Below the pieces are notes generated by a model. The model was not told the origin of the DNA. It did not search any database and was given only the letters and a program-made list of their open reading frames with translations. Below are positions 43,784 through 52,078 of a DNA stretch of 64,000 nucleotides, one piece after another. The translations under genes and the position numbers were made by a program. The DNA comes from a virus. The DNA lies in the IMG/VR virus record IMGVR_UViG_3300024999_000055, positions 42,331 through 106,330 of that record; one strand, 5' to 3'. The first letter of the stretch is position 1; every line of letters starts with the position of its first letter.

Positions 43784-43787
43784 GGTT

Positions 43788-43988
43788 TCATTCTCCTTTA
43801 TATTTATAATTTCTTCTCATATGAAATGGTCTACTATCTTCAGGATCATATGGATAACATTTTTCACATATAATTGGCGTATTACTTTCATTTACAATAC
43901 TTTTTATTAATTTATCTCCATATTTACATTCAGTACAATAAACATGTTCAAACATAATATTTATTTCTCCACATTTAATATCTTGCAT
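43788..43988 (-). CDS. Cys-containing protein, 66 aa
   Basis: CTECKYGD and CEKCYPYD give a Cys4 site. ATG 43988 has AAGGAG; a second ATG at 43955 also has GGAG, so either start, or both, may be used. Ends 4 nt before the AUA-start gene. Function unknown. Confidence 0.55.
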   Translation of the reverse strand: MQDIKCGEINIMFEHVYCTECKYGDKLIKSIVNESNTPIICEKCYPYDPEDSRPFHMRRNYKYKGE

Positions 43989-44035
43989 ATATTAAATCTC
44001 CTTTATATTTTAATAAAATGTGTATGGTTATGATT

Positions 44036-44524
44036 TTATTCTATTACTTCAATTTTAACTTTCTTACCATTTAATCTTCTGCATAACTCCCATATACTTA
44101 TTCCATCTTTTCTTCCTAATAAAAACCATTGCCCTTCCATGTCATTATAAATTTCACCCTCATATGTAATATCAAGATATGGAATTATTAATTCATCTTC
44201 CACATATTTAATAAATATTTCTTTAGAATAATCTAAACCCCAATATGGGTCATCATAGTCAATTTTATGTCCATTATTTAGTATGCCATGTATACCAAAT
44301 TGAATATTTTCACTAACCCATCCATTACAATTAGAAGGATAAATGGTAGCATAATATTCAGTAATAGTTATAGAATATTTTTCTCTAATATATTCTATTG
44401 CTTTAGTTAAATTAATATTGATTATATCTTGCTTATTCATACATTCAATTTCATGTTGCACACAATTATAATGATCTGTAAATTCTTTATCACATTTTTC
44501 ACATTTATAAATTTCTTTTGGCAT
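44036..44524 (-). CDS. C2H2 zinc-finger protein, 162 aa
   Basis: N-terminal classic C2H2-like finger, YKCEKCDKEFTDHYNCVQHE (C-x2-C-x12-H pattern with a nearby His/Cys), which is rare in phages. The rest is alpha/beta with EYYATIYPSNCNGW and GQWFLLGRKDGISIWEL. A nucleic-acid-binding adaptor is plausible. GGAG precedes the ATG. Confidence 0.65.
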   Translation of the reverse strand: MPKEIYKCEKCDKEFTDHYNCVQHEIECMNKQDIININLTKAIEYIREKYSITITEYYATIYPSNCNGWVSENIQFGIHGILNNGHKIDYDDPYWGLDYSKEIFIKYVEDELIIPYLDITYEGEIYNDMEGQWFLLGRKDGISIWELCRRLNGKKVKIEVIE

Positions 44525-44592
44525 AATAATTTAGTCTCCTTTTTATTAATATGAAAGCAAAATTTGGCTCAAATATTACCAAAGATTCCTTT

Positions 44593-44652
44593 GATCATGA
44601 TTTCTATACTATATGTAGTAGATATATGGTTTTGTATCACTACATATAGTAT
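44593..44652. repeat. ATCATGAT plus 15-bp inverted repeat
   Basis: ATCATGAT (44593-44600), then TATACTATATGTAGT (44604-44618) and ACTACATATAGTATA (44638-44652), a perfect 15-base inverted repeat. Between the kinase stop and the zinc-finger gene start. The clearest case of the two elements in tandem. Confidence 0.62.
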
Positions 44653-44661
44653 ATTATTAAC

Positions 44662-46362
44662 TTATCCTACCTTATATATTTCTTTTTCATTAATAACTAT
44701 AAATTTACCACCTTCTCGCAATAATTTACTATCTTCATTTACAATATTACATTCAAAGTCTTTATAAATATTTTTTTCATAACTATAACCCTTAATACAT
44801 CCATCGCTTGGTTTAAATATTATATTATTATAGAAACATAAATTTCCTAAATCGTTAGTGTATTTTATTGCTTCACTTTCATATATTACATTATTTTTGT
44901 TTAAAACATAAGTATTAAATAATCCTTTTTGATTTTCAGTAATAAATAACCATCTCTTAGTTACTATATCATAATGCAAACCATAATTAATAATTTTATC
45001 AGTATTCATTAATGTGTAATTATATCCTGAAACATTAATGATTTTCATATTGTCATATATATTGCAAACAAAATATGTCTTATCATCAATAATTTCAAAA
45101 ATATTATTAAAAGAAACTTTACTAATATTTTTATTATAGTTTCCATTTTCATTAATGGTTAATTCAACCAAACTATTACTTAAATTAATATAATATACTT
45201 TATTATCAATTATTCTTACATCACTTTTATTAATCTTCTCAAATGTAAAAATATTATTTGATGTTTTAATCTGAATTTTATTATTAAATATTCCATAGAT
45301 AATACTTCCATCATTAGAAAAATAATATCTATTCTTCTTATTTTTCACCTTATATTTTGATTTAATATGAACGATATTATCATCATTATCTAAATATAAG
45401 TCTAAACTCAATATAGTTTTAATACTCTCATTTGTAAAATACAAAAATACTGGTATCCCATTACTACTTTCAATTTTAATAGGTTTATCTATTATCTTTG
45501 CTAAATTATTGCATATTGGACATTCCGTAAATTTACCATAGTAATATTCTTTATCTTTCTGACAATATTTTAAATTATTAAAATAGTCATCTAAACTATT
45601 ATCTATGATAAATCTTTTTTTATTTTCAAATACCTCTTTTAATTCTTCTAACATTTTAGGTGACATATAATTCCATTTATTTATTGTTTTAGGAATAGTA
45701 ACTTTATTATTATCAATAACTGATATACCTTTATTCATACGTTCTAATATATTTATATCTGGAGTAATTGTTCCTCCAAATGGATGTATCCTAGTTAAAG
45801 ATTTAAATATTAATATTCCAAAAGCATAATCATCTGTGTCAGAAGAAAAATTATTACTTGTTAATAACGGATCTTTAAATGAATCCATACATACTAAACC
45901 TTTGTATTTATCTATAGTCCAACTATCACAATCAATAAAATATATATTAAAATATTTATCAAATAAAATATTACAATCATTTAAGTCACTAATATATATA
46001 TTTTGATTGTGTAATTTTATTAGAGTATCTTTAATATTAACCAACATTTTAAGTATATCTTTTGATTTAATATTATTTGTTTGTAAATATTTCTTATTAG
46101 ATAGTCTTTTAAATTCTTCACCTTCAACTTTATCCATTAAATATCCTACAAACTTACCTTTATTATAAACAATATCATTAGGAATGATTACGTTATCAGG
46201 TAGTGTTTTAGACATTAATAACTTTACTTTTTCTAATTTTTCATTTTTATCAATATTACTTTTGTATATTTTAATAATCTGATTTTGATATTCATAAATT
46301 ATTCCTTCTCCACCTTCGGCTAGTGGATTTTGTTTTAAGAACTTATCATCTACCTGAATCAT
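44662..46362 (-). CDS. Protein kinase-like protein of a TerY/PP2C/kinase triad, 566 aa
   Basis: N-terminal ~300 residues are a Ser/Thr kinase fold: Gly loop EGGEGIIYEY, Lys in IIKIYK, catalytic-loop SDLNDCNILF (D and N kept, usual H-R replaced), metal motif IDCDSW in place of DFG. A Cys pair CPICNN follows near 280, then a beta-strand-rich C-terminal half (possible sensor/propeller). Adjacent to a PP2C and a vWA gene, the known 'TerY-phosphorylation triad' layout. Target unknown. Confidence 0.8.
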   Translation of the reverse strand: MIQVDDKFLKQNPLAEGGEGIIYEYQNQIIKIYKSNIDKNEKLEKVKLLMSKTLPDNVIIPNDIVYNKGKFVGYLMDKVEGEEFKRLSNKKYLQTNNIKSKDILKMLVNIKDTLIKLHNQNIYISDLNDCNILFDKYFNIYFIDCDSWTIDKYKGLVCMDSFKDPLLTSNNFSSDTDDYAFGILIFKSLTRIHPFGGTITPDINILERMNKGISVIDNNKVTIPKTINKWNYMSPKMLEELKEVFENKKRFIIDNSLDDYFNNLKYCQKDKEYYYGKFTECPICNNLAKIIDKPIKIESSNGIPVFLYFTNESIKTILSLDLYLDNDDNIVHIKSKYKVKNKKNRYYFSNDGSIIYGIFNNKIQIKTSNNIFTFEKINKSDVRIIDNKVYYINLSNSLVELTINENGNYNKNISKVSFNNIFEIIDDKTYFVCNIYDNMKIINVSGYNYTLMNTDKIINYGLHYDIVTKRWLFITENQKGLFNTYVLNKNNVIYESEAIKYTNDLGNLCFYNNIIFKPSDGCIKGYSYEKNIYKDFECNIVNEDSKLLREGGKFIVINEKEIYKVG

Positions 46363-46373
46363 TTAATCATCTC

Positions 46374-47018
46374 CTAAAATGCAATTGTAATATCATCTTT
46401 AAATAATTTATGTTCTCTATTTATTAATCTTTTAATAGCAAATTCTTTTCTGTTAATTAAACTTTTTTCAAATTCCTCTTTAAATTCACTATTTAAAATA
46501 TATTGCAAACCATCTGAAGCAATACCTATAGATTTATACTCGTCTTTTTTATAATATCTTAAATCAAAATTCACTCCATTTTTATAATCAGATAAATATT
46601 CTTCTGATATATAATTATAGGCATAATATTTAGGTTTATTATTTTGTTCTATTGTTTCATATTCTAAAATATCATCATATTTTTGTTTAATAATAATTCC
46701 GTCTCCACATGAATAAACAACAAAATGTTCTTCTAATTCTTCAACAAATAAAATAGTAAATAATAAGAAATCCTTAATATTATTTGGTTTATTATTTATA
46801 ATATTACTATTAAATATAACATTAAAAAAATCTTTTGTGCTAATAATAGGACATCCTAAATCTTCGTACATGTGACAAAACAATTTAACTCCCACTTCTG
46901 AATGTAACCCTTCCGAACAACCATCTACAACACATTTAATGTTATTATGTATAAATCCATAATCTTGATTATTTAAACCTTTTTCTAAATGACTATATCC
47001 TATTTTATTTATAAACAT
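46374..47018 (-). CDS. PP2C-like protein phosphatase
   Basis: 214 aa. Metal-binding Asp motifs of the PP2C fold: CVVDGCSEG (DG), SCGDGI, IASDGL and DDITIAF at the C-terminus. Shorter than average PP2C (~240-290), but the core motifs are in order. Removes phosphates placed by the adjacent kinase (inference from context). Lies 11 nt from the kinase gene and follows a hairpin after the vWA gene. Confidence 0.85.
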   Translation of the reverse strand: MFINKIGYSHLEKGLNNQDYGFIHNNIKCVVDGCSEGLHSEVGVKLFCHMYEDLGCPIISTKDFFNVIFNSNIINNKPNNIKDFLLFTILFVEELEEHFVVYSCGDGIIIKQKYDDILEYETIEQNNKPKYYAYNYISEEYLSDYKNGVNFDLRYYKKDEYKSIGIASDGLQYILNSEFKEEFEKSLINRKEFAIKRLINREHKLFKDDITIAF

Positions 47019-47036
47019 ATTATAATCTCCTTAATT

Positions 47037-47075
47037 TATACTAAGGTAAGAATTAATATATCTTACCTTAGTATA
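47037..47075 (-). promoter_or_regulatory. 15-bp inverted repeat between vWA and PP2C genes
   Basis: TATACTAAGGTAAGA (47037-47051) / TCTTACCTTAGTATA (47061-47075), perfect, 9-nt loop, inside an operon and without a U-run. Probably an RNA-processing or stability hairpin that adjusts expression of the genes on either side. Confidence 0.5.
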
Positions 47076-47091
47076 TTTATGTTTTTATTTA

Positions 47092-47766
47092 TTACATTGT
47101 AAAGAAATCATCTGTTTTATTTACTACATTTTTAGAACTTTCAATAACAGATTTTGATAAACAATTAAACGCCTTTCTTAATTCTGATGCAGAACTCTTA
47201 ACATCAAGTATATTTTTAAAATCTAATTGTTTAGCAATACTTGTTGCTCCTCCACCAAAACTTATAAATGCAGTTGTAATTTCTTCATTGTTAAGTGTCT
47301 GGATACTTCTTTTAGCATCTGATATTACATTTCTTGAAGAAGTATTATCACCATCACTAAATATTGCAAATACTGCTTTAACCCTCATTCCTTGATTTTT
47401 TAGAAATGTTATATAGTTAGTTAATTTCTCACTACCTTCTACGATTACATCATATAATGCCGTCATGCCATTTGAGGAATAAGCAATATCAAAATCTGAT
47501 ACTTTTTTATATCCTCCAACATTAATATAATCTGCAAAATCTGCTCTTGCTACAAGGATTTCGTCAATTTCTTTTGAATCTAATAGTGCATTTTTAAATT
47601 CATTTAATGAAAATTTCATGTCAGATACAAATGGATACATTGAACCAGAACCATCAATACCTACAAAGATAAGATTTACACTTTCATTATCAATTTCTTC
47701 TACAGAAGTATTCTCAATTTCAATTTCGTCCATACCTAAAATATCTAATTCGTTTGTCATAGTCAT
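47092..47766 (-). CDS. TerY-like von Willebrand A domain protein
   Basis: 224 aa. Complete MIDAS metal site: DGSGSM (DxSxS), a Thr in GMTALYDV and Asp in IFSDGDNTS. This is the TerY pattern of vWA proteins that appear with a PP2C and kinase, where it is thought to scaffold or be the target. GAGG precedes ATG 47766. Between the nicotinamidase and phosphatase genes. Confidence 0.85.
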   Translation of the reverse strand: MTMTNELDILGMDEIEIENTSVEEIDNESVNLIFVGIDGSGSMYPFVSDMKFSLNEFKNALLDSKEIDEILVARADFADYINVGGYKKVSDFDIAYSSNGMTALYDVIVEGSEKLTNYITFLKNQGMRVKAVFAIFSDGDNTSSRNVISDAKRSIQTLNNEEITTAFISFGGGATSIAKQLDFKNILDVKSSASELRKAFNCLSKSVIESSKNVVNKTDDFFTM

Positions 47767-47812
47767 AATATATTCCTCCTATTATTTTTATTATTTTATA
47801 TTTTTATTATCT

Positions 47813-48721
47813 TTAAAGTTTTAAGTCTGTTGATTTAAGTATATTTACTTTATATTGCTTTTTAAAAGATTTAAAAGCATTTTCTGTTGTTTGTTCAAAA
47901 CTTGGAATAGAAGACATACAATCTTCAAGAATGTAAATTTTCTTAGTTACTTCAGGTTTATTTTGATAATACTCAAGAATTTGTTTAATTGATTCTAAAC
48001 AACAGTGTGATTTTGCCTCACCCAAAACAACAATCTTATCAAACTTTTCAATCTTATTAAGAAAATCAATATTGATATAGTTTTTTGTATCATATTCTGG
48101 CTTAATCACCCCGTACATCTCGCTCAAAGGGTCTTGACCTTTAACAAGTCTAAGTGTCATACTTTTCTTTGCTACTGAATGAAAATAAACCATATTAGCA
48201 AATTGATTTTCTAATGCACAACCACTTGTACCTTGTAGGCAATGATATGTCCATATAACTAAAACCTTTTTACCTTGTTTTTCTAAATTCTCCACATATT
48301 CTCTACTTGCTTTAGGATTAACAACAGGCATCCATTTTCCAGAATCTAAATCTGCCAATGTAATTGCTGTAAATGGAGTAGGATTATTGCCTTTAGCATC
48401 TACCCACCAGCAAGGATGGAAAATTTGGAATGGGTTATGTGTATCAATTGATACAGCAATTTGTGAGATTTTATCCATATTATCATAAATAAATCTTGTG
48501 GAATTTTCAACATCTTTAATTGCTCCAGGTACACCCAACGCTCCATTATCCATAAAATCTTGTTGAACATCAATTCCGATTACTAATACACTTTCTGAAT
48601 TTTTACTTGCAGGAATCATTTGCTCATTGTTTGCTAATACTAACAAGTCATTCATCTTGATTGGATTTTCTGTTGCCCCGATAGATGATACATTTACGAT
48701 TTCCTCAAATTTTGTTTTCAT
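47813..48721 (-). CDS. Nicotinamidase-like cysteine hydrolase (isochorismatase family)
   Basis: 302 aa, longer than bacterial PncA (~190). Catalytic triad residues visible: Asp in GIDVQQDFMDN, Lys candidate in the middle, nucleophile Cys in GEAKSHCCLES, plus the cis-peptide GTSGC-like turn and DTHNPFQIFHP metal-site histidines. Converts nicotinamide to nicotinate in NAD salvage, if the family call is right. First gene of the operon with the vWA/PP2C/kinase triad; promoter at 48775-48803. Confidence 0.85.
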   Translation of the reverse strand: MKTKFEEIVNVSSIGATENPIKMNDLLVLANNEQMIPASKNSESVLVIGIDVQQDFMDNGALGVPGAIKDVENSTRFIYDNMDKISQIAVSIDTHNPFQIFHPCWWVDAKGNNPTPFTAITLADLDSGKWMPVVNPKASREYVENLEKQGKKVLVIWTYHCLQGTSGCALENQFANMVYFHSVAKKSMTLRLVKGQDPLSEMYGVIKPEYDTKNYINIDFLNKIEKFDKIVVLGEAKSHCCLESIKQILEYYQNKPEVTKKIYILEDCMSSIPSFEQTTENAFKSFKKQYKVNILKSTDLKL

Positions 48722-48774
48722 GTTTTTAATCTCCTTTTTATTTATATTTTTTATTTGTTTTATTTATTGATGTT

Positions 48775-48803
48775 ATTCTACCATACTAGTTAGTGACTGT
48801 CAA
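48775..48803 (-). promoter_or_regulatory. Sigma-A-type promoter (TTGACA-17-TAGAAT)
   Basis: TTGACA (48798-48803), 17 nt, TAGAAT (48775-48780), one base off consensus. It starts the nicotinamidase/vWA/PP2C/kinase transcript. An ATCATGAC/inverted-repeat element lies ~45 nt upstream. Confidence 0.78.
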
Positions 48804-48845
48804 CATATTTATTTTAATATTCTATTAATATTATACTTTATTTAG

Positions 48846-48922
48846 ATCATGACAAAACCAATATTTTATATTGAAATTTTCCTACATATAGTAGTATTTA
48901 ATTATTTAACCACTATATGTAG
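48846..48922. repeat. ATCATGAC plus 11-bp inverted repeat CTACATATAGT
   Basis: ATCATGAC (48846-48853), AAAACCAATATTTTATATTG, then CTACATATAGT (48882-48892) and ACTATATGTAG (48912-48922). Same family as 44593-44652, here upstream of the nicotinamidase promoter. Confidence 0.58.
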
Positions 48923-48932
48923 TATATAAAAA

Positions 48933-49142
48933 CTATTCTTCTACAATCTCATATTCATCATCAATTAAATATATCCATTCGTTTCCTTTATATTGAACAA
49001 ATACTCCCCTAATATTACCTTCCCAATTATAATCACCTATTGATTCTTTAGATTCTTCTATAGTTAACTCATTATATATTTTTGCTTCAACAATTTCTCC
49101 AACTTTCTCATTGAAATAATTAGATAATATTTTAACTTTCAT
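48933..49142 (-). CDS. SH3-like small protein, 69 aa
   Basis: MKVKILSNYFNEKVGEIVEA ... YLIDDEYEIVEE: five-strand small barrel pattern like the N-terminal part of 688-1230. The acidic tail is typical of these proteins. The start overlaps no ribosome site stronger than ATAATACATATG, so expression is uncertain. Unknown function. Confidence 0.6.
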   Translation of the reverse strand: MKVKILSNYFNEKVGEIVEAKIYNELTIEESKESIGDYNWEGNIRGVFVQYKGNEWIYLIDDEYEIVEE

Positions 49143-49147
49143 ATGTA

Positions 49148-49597
49148 TTATTCCTCCTCTTCATCCCATTCTTCTAACAATTCTATTGCTTCACTATAAC
49201 CTTTCCAGTTATCCACTCCTGCACATTTAAGTGCTTCTAAAAAATTACTATCTTTTAATAATTTATTATATTCTTCTAACGTAATATTTATAGTTTCATT
49301 ATTATATGTATTAAATTTCTCAATCAATTTAAAACATCTAGGTTCAATACTCTTATCAATATTAACACCAGGAACAAATGTTAATCCTTCGGCCACATTA
49401 TCTCCTTGTTGAGTAGAAACTTGAACTAAACAACCATTAGGTAAATTGCATACCTTTGTTGATTTCATCCATTTTTGATTTTTAGAACTTGCTTTACATA
49501 ATAATGCAAAAGTATCTCCGTCACCATAAACTTTAATATCATTAATTTTCTCTTTTGCTTGCTCAACGTTTTGAATGTTTAATGTTTTACTATTCAT
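49148..49597 (-). CDS. Hypothetical protein, 149 aa (start at internal AUG)
   Basis: ATG 49597 has GAGGAGG 8 nt upstream, the normal distance, so this is very likely the real start rather than ATG 49771 of the continuous 207-codon frame. Alpha/beta with GDGDTFALLCKASSK, GCLVQVSTQQGDNVAEGL and an acidic end (ELLEEWDEEEE). No family recognised. Confidence 0.65.
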   Translation of the reverse strand: MNSKTLNIQNVEQAKEKINDIKVYGDGDTFALLCKASSKNQKWMKSTKVCNLPNGCLVQVSTQQGDNVAEGLTFVPGVNIDKSIEPRCFKLIEKFNTYNNETINITLEEYNKLLKDSNFLEALKCAGVDNWKGYSEAIELLEEWDEEEE

Positions 49598-49771
49598 ATT
49601 ATTTTCCTCCTCTTTATTATTTGATATTTTTCTTTTAAATTCTTTACATCCACCAGGAGTGCAATCACCTTTGCCACAATTATTATCATTTCTACAATAA
49701 CCCATACATAAATTATCATTAAATTGCTTTGCACAATCAAAACAACAATCTACTTTATTATATTTATTCAT
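49598..49771 (-). CDS. Cys-rich miniprotein, probably fused by a one-base loss
   Basis: CCFDC, CMGYC, NCGKGDC, GGC: 8-9 Cys, a compact zinc or disulfide protein. Its frame runs on into the next gene with no stop. If one A is restored in the A5 run (49627-49631), it stops at TAATAA right before the ribosome site of 49148-49597, the normal layout. So the fused frame is probably an artefact or a real read-through. Confidence 0.5.
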
Positions 49772-49799
49772 ATGTATTCATTATCTCCTTTACATTTTT

Positions 49800-49949
49800 T
49801 TAAAATCTCAAATGCCATGCGTTCATCGCTCCACTTAACGCACCATTATCACCAAGCAATAAATATCCACAAAACATAATAAAAGTAGTAGTTACAATGT
49901 GACTTACCTCAATACTACCAATAACCTTTGTGTTTAATAATTCTTTCAT
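49800..49949 (-). CDS. Small membrane protein, 49 aa
   Basis: MKELLNTKVIGSIEVSHIVT then TTFIMFCGYLLLG: one transmembrane helix with short charged N-terminus and C-terminal WHLRF. GAGGAG precedes ATG 49949. Possible holin-like or toxin-like size, but no motif supports it. Confidence 0.55.
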   Translation of the reverse strand: MKELLNTKVIGSIEVSHIVTTTFIMFCGYLLLGDNGALSGAMNAWHLRF

Positions 49950-49979
49950 AATAATCTCTCCTCTTTATTTTTATATTTT

Positions 49980-50203
49980 TCAAATATCATAATATATTTT
50001 ATTATCTTTAACTGCACCATTAACATCTTTTATTTCTTTAATATAATATCTACTATCACAATCATTCTTACTACTAAAAGTATGAATAATTGTTGTTATA
50101 TAATATTTATTATTATCTATATCTTTAACTTTTATCTTATAAGTATGTGCCCAATAATTATTATTACCATAAATATAAATGATAATATTAATTTTATAAT
50201 CAA
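49980..50203 (-). CDS. Membrane-anchored small protein, apparently frameshifted
   Basis: TTG 50203 (7 nt after AGGAGGT) opens MIIKLILSFIFMVIIIIG, a signal-anchor helix, and stops after 23 codons. Adding one base at the GGG run (50150-50152) continues into AHTYKIKVKDIDNNKYYITT... to a stop at 49980, giving ~74 aa with an outer domain. A typical anchor-plus-domain protein split by a one-base loss. Confidence 0.5.
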
Positions 50204-50208
50204 AATTT

Positions 50209-50574
50209 TCACCTCCTATATGTTTTATTAATTTTAACTTTTTTATTAAAATCAGGATAATATACTTTTGCTAATTTCCTATGTTGTTTATTAACTATAT
50301 TAAAATCTTTTGTATTGAGTGAAAATTCTAATGTTTTATATTTATTTTTATTTAATGTAGATATTATAAATACTAATAGAAAATGAATTGCAAATATTGT
50401 TAACCACAATCTAAAAAGATTAATAATATCAATAAATAACATTCCTATAATTATAGCACAAATAAAATTTAAAAAACAAAATAAATTAATTTCTAAATAA
50501 TTATTATGAATAAATTTAACTCTATCATTATAATTAAGATATAAATAACTTAACCAAAATTCTAGTAATATCAT
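50209..50574 (-). CDS. Membrane protein with J-domain-like tail, 121 aa
   Basis: Start at ATG 50574 (AAAGGA upstream), not the GTG at 50610. Three hydrophobic segments (INLFCFLNFICAIIIGMLF, FRLWLTIFAIHFLLVFII). The tail KQHRKLAKVYYPDFNKK resembles the J-domain helix II and HPD loop (Y instead of H), i.e. a degenerate J-like motif. It overlaps the frameshifted gene's ribosome site. Function unknown. Confidence 0.55.
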   Translation of the reverse strand: MILLEFWLSYLYLNYNDRVKFIHNNYLEINLFCFLNFICAIIIGMLFIDIINLFRLWLTIFAIHFLLVFIISTLNKNKYKTLEFSLNTKDFNIVNKQHRKLAKVYYPDFNKKVKINKTYRR

Positions 50575-50625
50575 TGAATTATTCCTTTGTATTAAGTTTA
50601 ATATCGTCACGAAACATTCAATTGA

Positions 50626-50727
50626 TTAAATTTGCACCGTCCAAATATTTTCATCATTATCTTTTAAGCATTCTGCATCTAATTTATTTTCATTATTAAG
50701 TTGTAATAATTTATCAATTAATTTCAT
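50626..50727 (-). CDS. Very small hypothetical protein, 33 aa
   Basis: MKLIDKLLQLNNENKLDAEC then LKDNDENIWTVQI, AGGAG-supported, packed between two genes. Amphipathic helix. Could be a coupling peptide or a small regulator; no evidence. Confidence 0.5.
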   Translation of the reverse strand: MKLIDKLLQLNNENKLDAECLKDNDENIWTVQI

Positions 50728-50731
50728 AATC

Positions 50732-51013
50732 TTATTCTCCTTTCTCTTCTCTACATAAACTTTCATGAATACTACTTGCAATACTAATATACTCTGCCAT
50801 TTCATGTAATTCTTCTCTTAATTCTAATTGATCTGCTAATTCTTCGGCAAATCTTTTATATTCTTGCCATGTAATATTAGAAATAAAATTTTTAACTACT
50901 TCTTTATCATGTTCTAAATCAACTGCCATTTTTACAATGAATTCTTTAAATTCATCAATTGCAATATTAATATTTTCTTCTCTTTGTTCTTTAGACATCT
51001 CACTAAATTTCAT
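50732..51013 (-). CDS. Hypothetical helical protein, 93 aa
   Basis: ATG 51013 (AAAGGAT upstream) is preferred over an upstream ATG that overlaps the hairpin at 51053-51094. Helical throughout: MKFSEMSKEQREENINIAID ... WQEYKRFAEELADQLEL. No family recognised. Confidence 0.62.
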   Translation of the reverse strand: MKFSEMSKEQREENINIAIDEFKEFIVKMAVDLEHDKEVVKNFISNITWQEYKRFAEELADQLELREELHEMAEYISIASSIHESLCREEKGE

Positions 51014-51052
51014 AGTGTTTATCCTTTCTATTTCAATATTAAAGTTAGATAT

Positions 51053-51094
51053 TTCTATATATTGTGGTCGTGTATATAACCACAATATATAGAA
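51053..51094 (-). promoter_or_regulatory. 16-bp perfect inverted repeat
   Basis: TTCTATATATTGTGGT (51053-51068) / ACCACAATATATAGAA (51079-51094), 10-nt loop, in the gap before the gene starting at 51013. No U-tract. Hairpin or operator; distinct from the ACTACATATAGT family. Confidence 0.5.
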
Positions 51095-51117
51095 TACATA
51101 TACTTTTATGTATAATT

Positions 51118-51435
51118 TTACTTTTCCTTCTTACTCTTACTCCCTACACTATTTGTAACATTACTAATTGATTTTTTCATATTATCAATATCAGTAAGTA
51201 AAAATACCATAGCCTGCTCTTTGGTAAATCCAATTTCAACATAAGCGTCGAATTGATTCTTTCTTACTTTTGCTTTAGCAGTAAAATATTCAGTATTATT
51301 TGAAAAGTCCTTGTATACTTCTAATAATTCTTGACCAACCATATAAACTAATGGTTTAAATTGATCTACCTGCTCTTTAATCATCCCCTTTAATTCATCT
51401 GGATTCTCCAATAAATTGTATAATAATTTGTTCAT
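51118..51435 (-). CDS. Hypothetical protein, 105 aa
   Basis: Mostly helical: LLENPDELKGMIKEQVDQFK ... YVEIGFTKEQAMVFLLTD. The 'GFT-EQA-L' segment is common in small phage proteins of unknown role. Basic C-terminus (GSKSKKEK). AGGAGA precedes the ATG. Confidence 0.65.
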   Translation of the reverse strand: MNKLLYNLLENPDELKGMIKEQVDQFKPLVYMVGQELLEVYKDFSNNTEYFTAKAKVRKNQFDAYVEIGFTKEQAMVFLLTDIDNMKKSISNVTNSVGSKSKKEK

Positions 51436-51496
51436 ATTAACATTCTCCTTTTCGTTTTTATATTTTTATTTAATAGCAATACATTATAACGTATCA

Positions 51497-52063
51497 CTAT
51501 TTTACACACTCCATAAACACATCAATATTATCATCAATTATTTTAACTATCTGACACAATTCATCTAACATACTAGCAGTTAAATGATTATCCATTGTAT
51601 CCGTATCAATATAAGCATATTTTTCTTTAACATTGATTACAATAGAAATTTCAGTTTCATAGATATAAACACATATCTCACTAAAAGGCCAAATATGTAA
51701 TGACAATTTGCTACCTTCATAATCTCCAATTATATTTAATATTTGTTTAATTATGCTTTGTAGATTTGTATTGCTATTAGGTAAAATATTATTATTTACA
51801 TTTTCTTTAATTTTATCTTTTTCTTCATTTTTACCTATAAACTCCAAATTATCTATAGCAAAACATAATTTACCTTTTTGTGAATCAATGTCATTTACAT
51901 TTTTATCATAGAATTCTATGATAAATCTATTGTTAAACCCATAATTATGATCAATTTTAATTATTCCTATTTTACCTATGTACATTTCTAATTCAGTACT
52001 GTCTTGAAATTGAAATCCATCTGTATTTATTACTTTTACTACTTTATCTATGTATTTAGACAT
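51497..52063 (-). CDS. Hypothetical protein with paralogous N-terminal domain, 188 aa
   Basis: N-terminal ~75 residues (VKVINTDGF ... YIGKIGIIKID ... GKLCFAIDNLEFIG) match the N-terminal domain of the gene starting at 54985 (VRIINTKGF ... GRLCFRIDSVEFIE), so the two share a duplicated SH3/KOW-like domain. The second half is an alpha/beta unit. GGGAGAA precedes the ATG. Confidence 0.68.
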   Translation of the reverse strand: MSKYIDKVVKVINTDGFQFQDSTELEMYIGKIGIIKIDHNYGFNNRFIIEFYDKNVNDIDSQKGKLCFAIDNLEFIGKNEEKDKIKENVNNNILPNSNTNLQSIIKQILNIIGDYEGSKLSLHIWPFSEICVYIYETEISIVINVKEKYAYIDTDTMDNHLTASMLDELCQIVKIIDDNIDVFMECVK

Positions 52064-52078
52064 ATTGTATTCTCCCTT

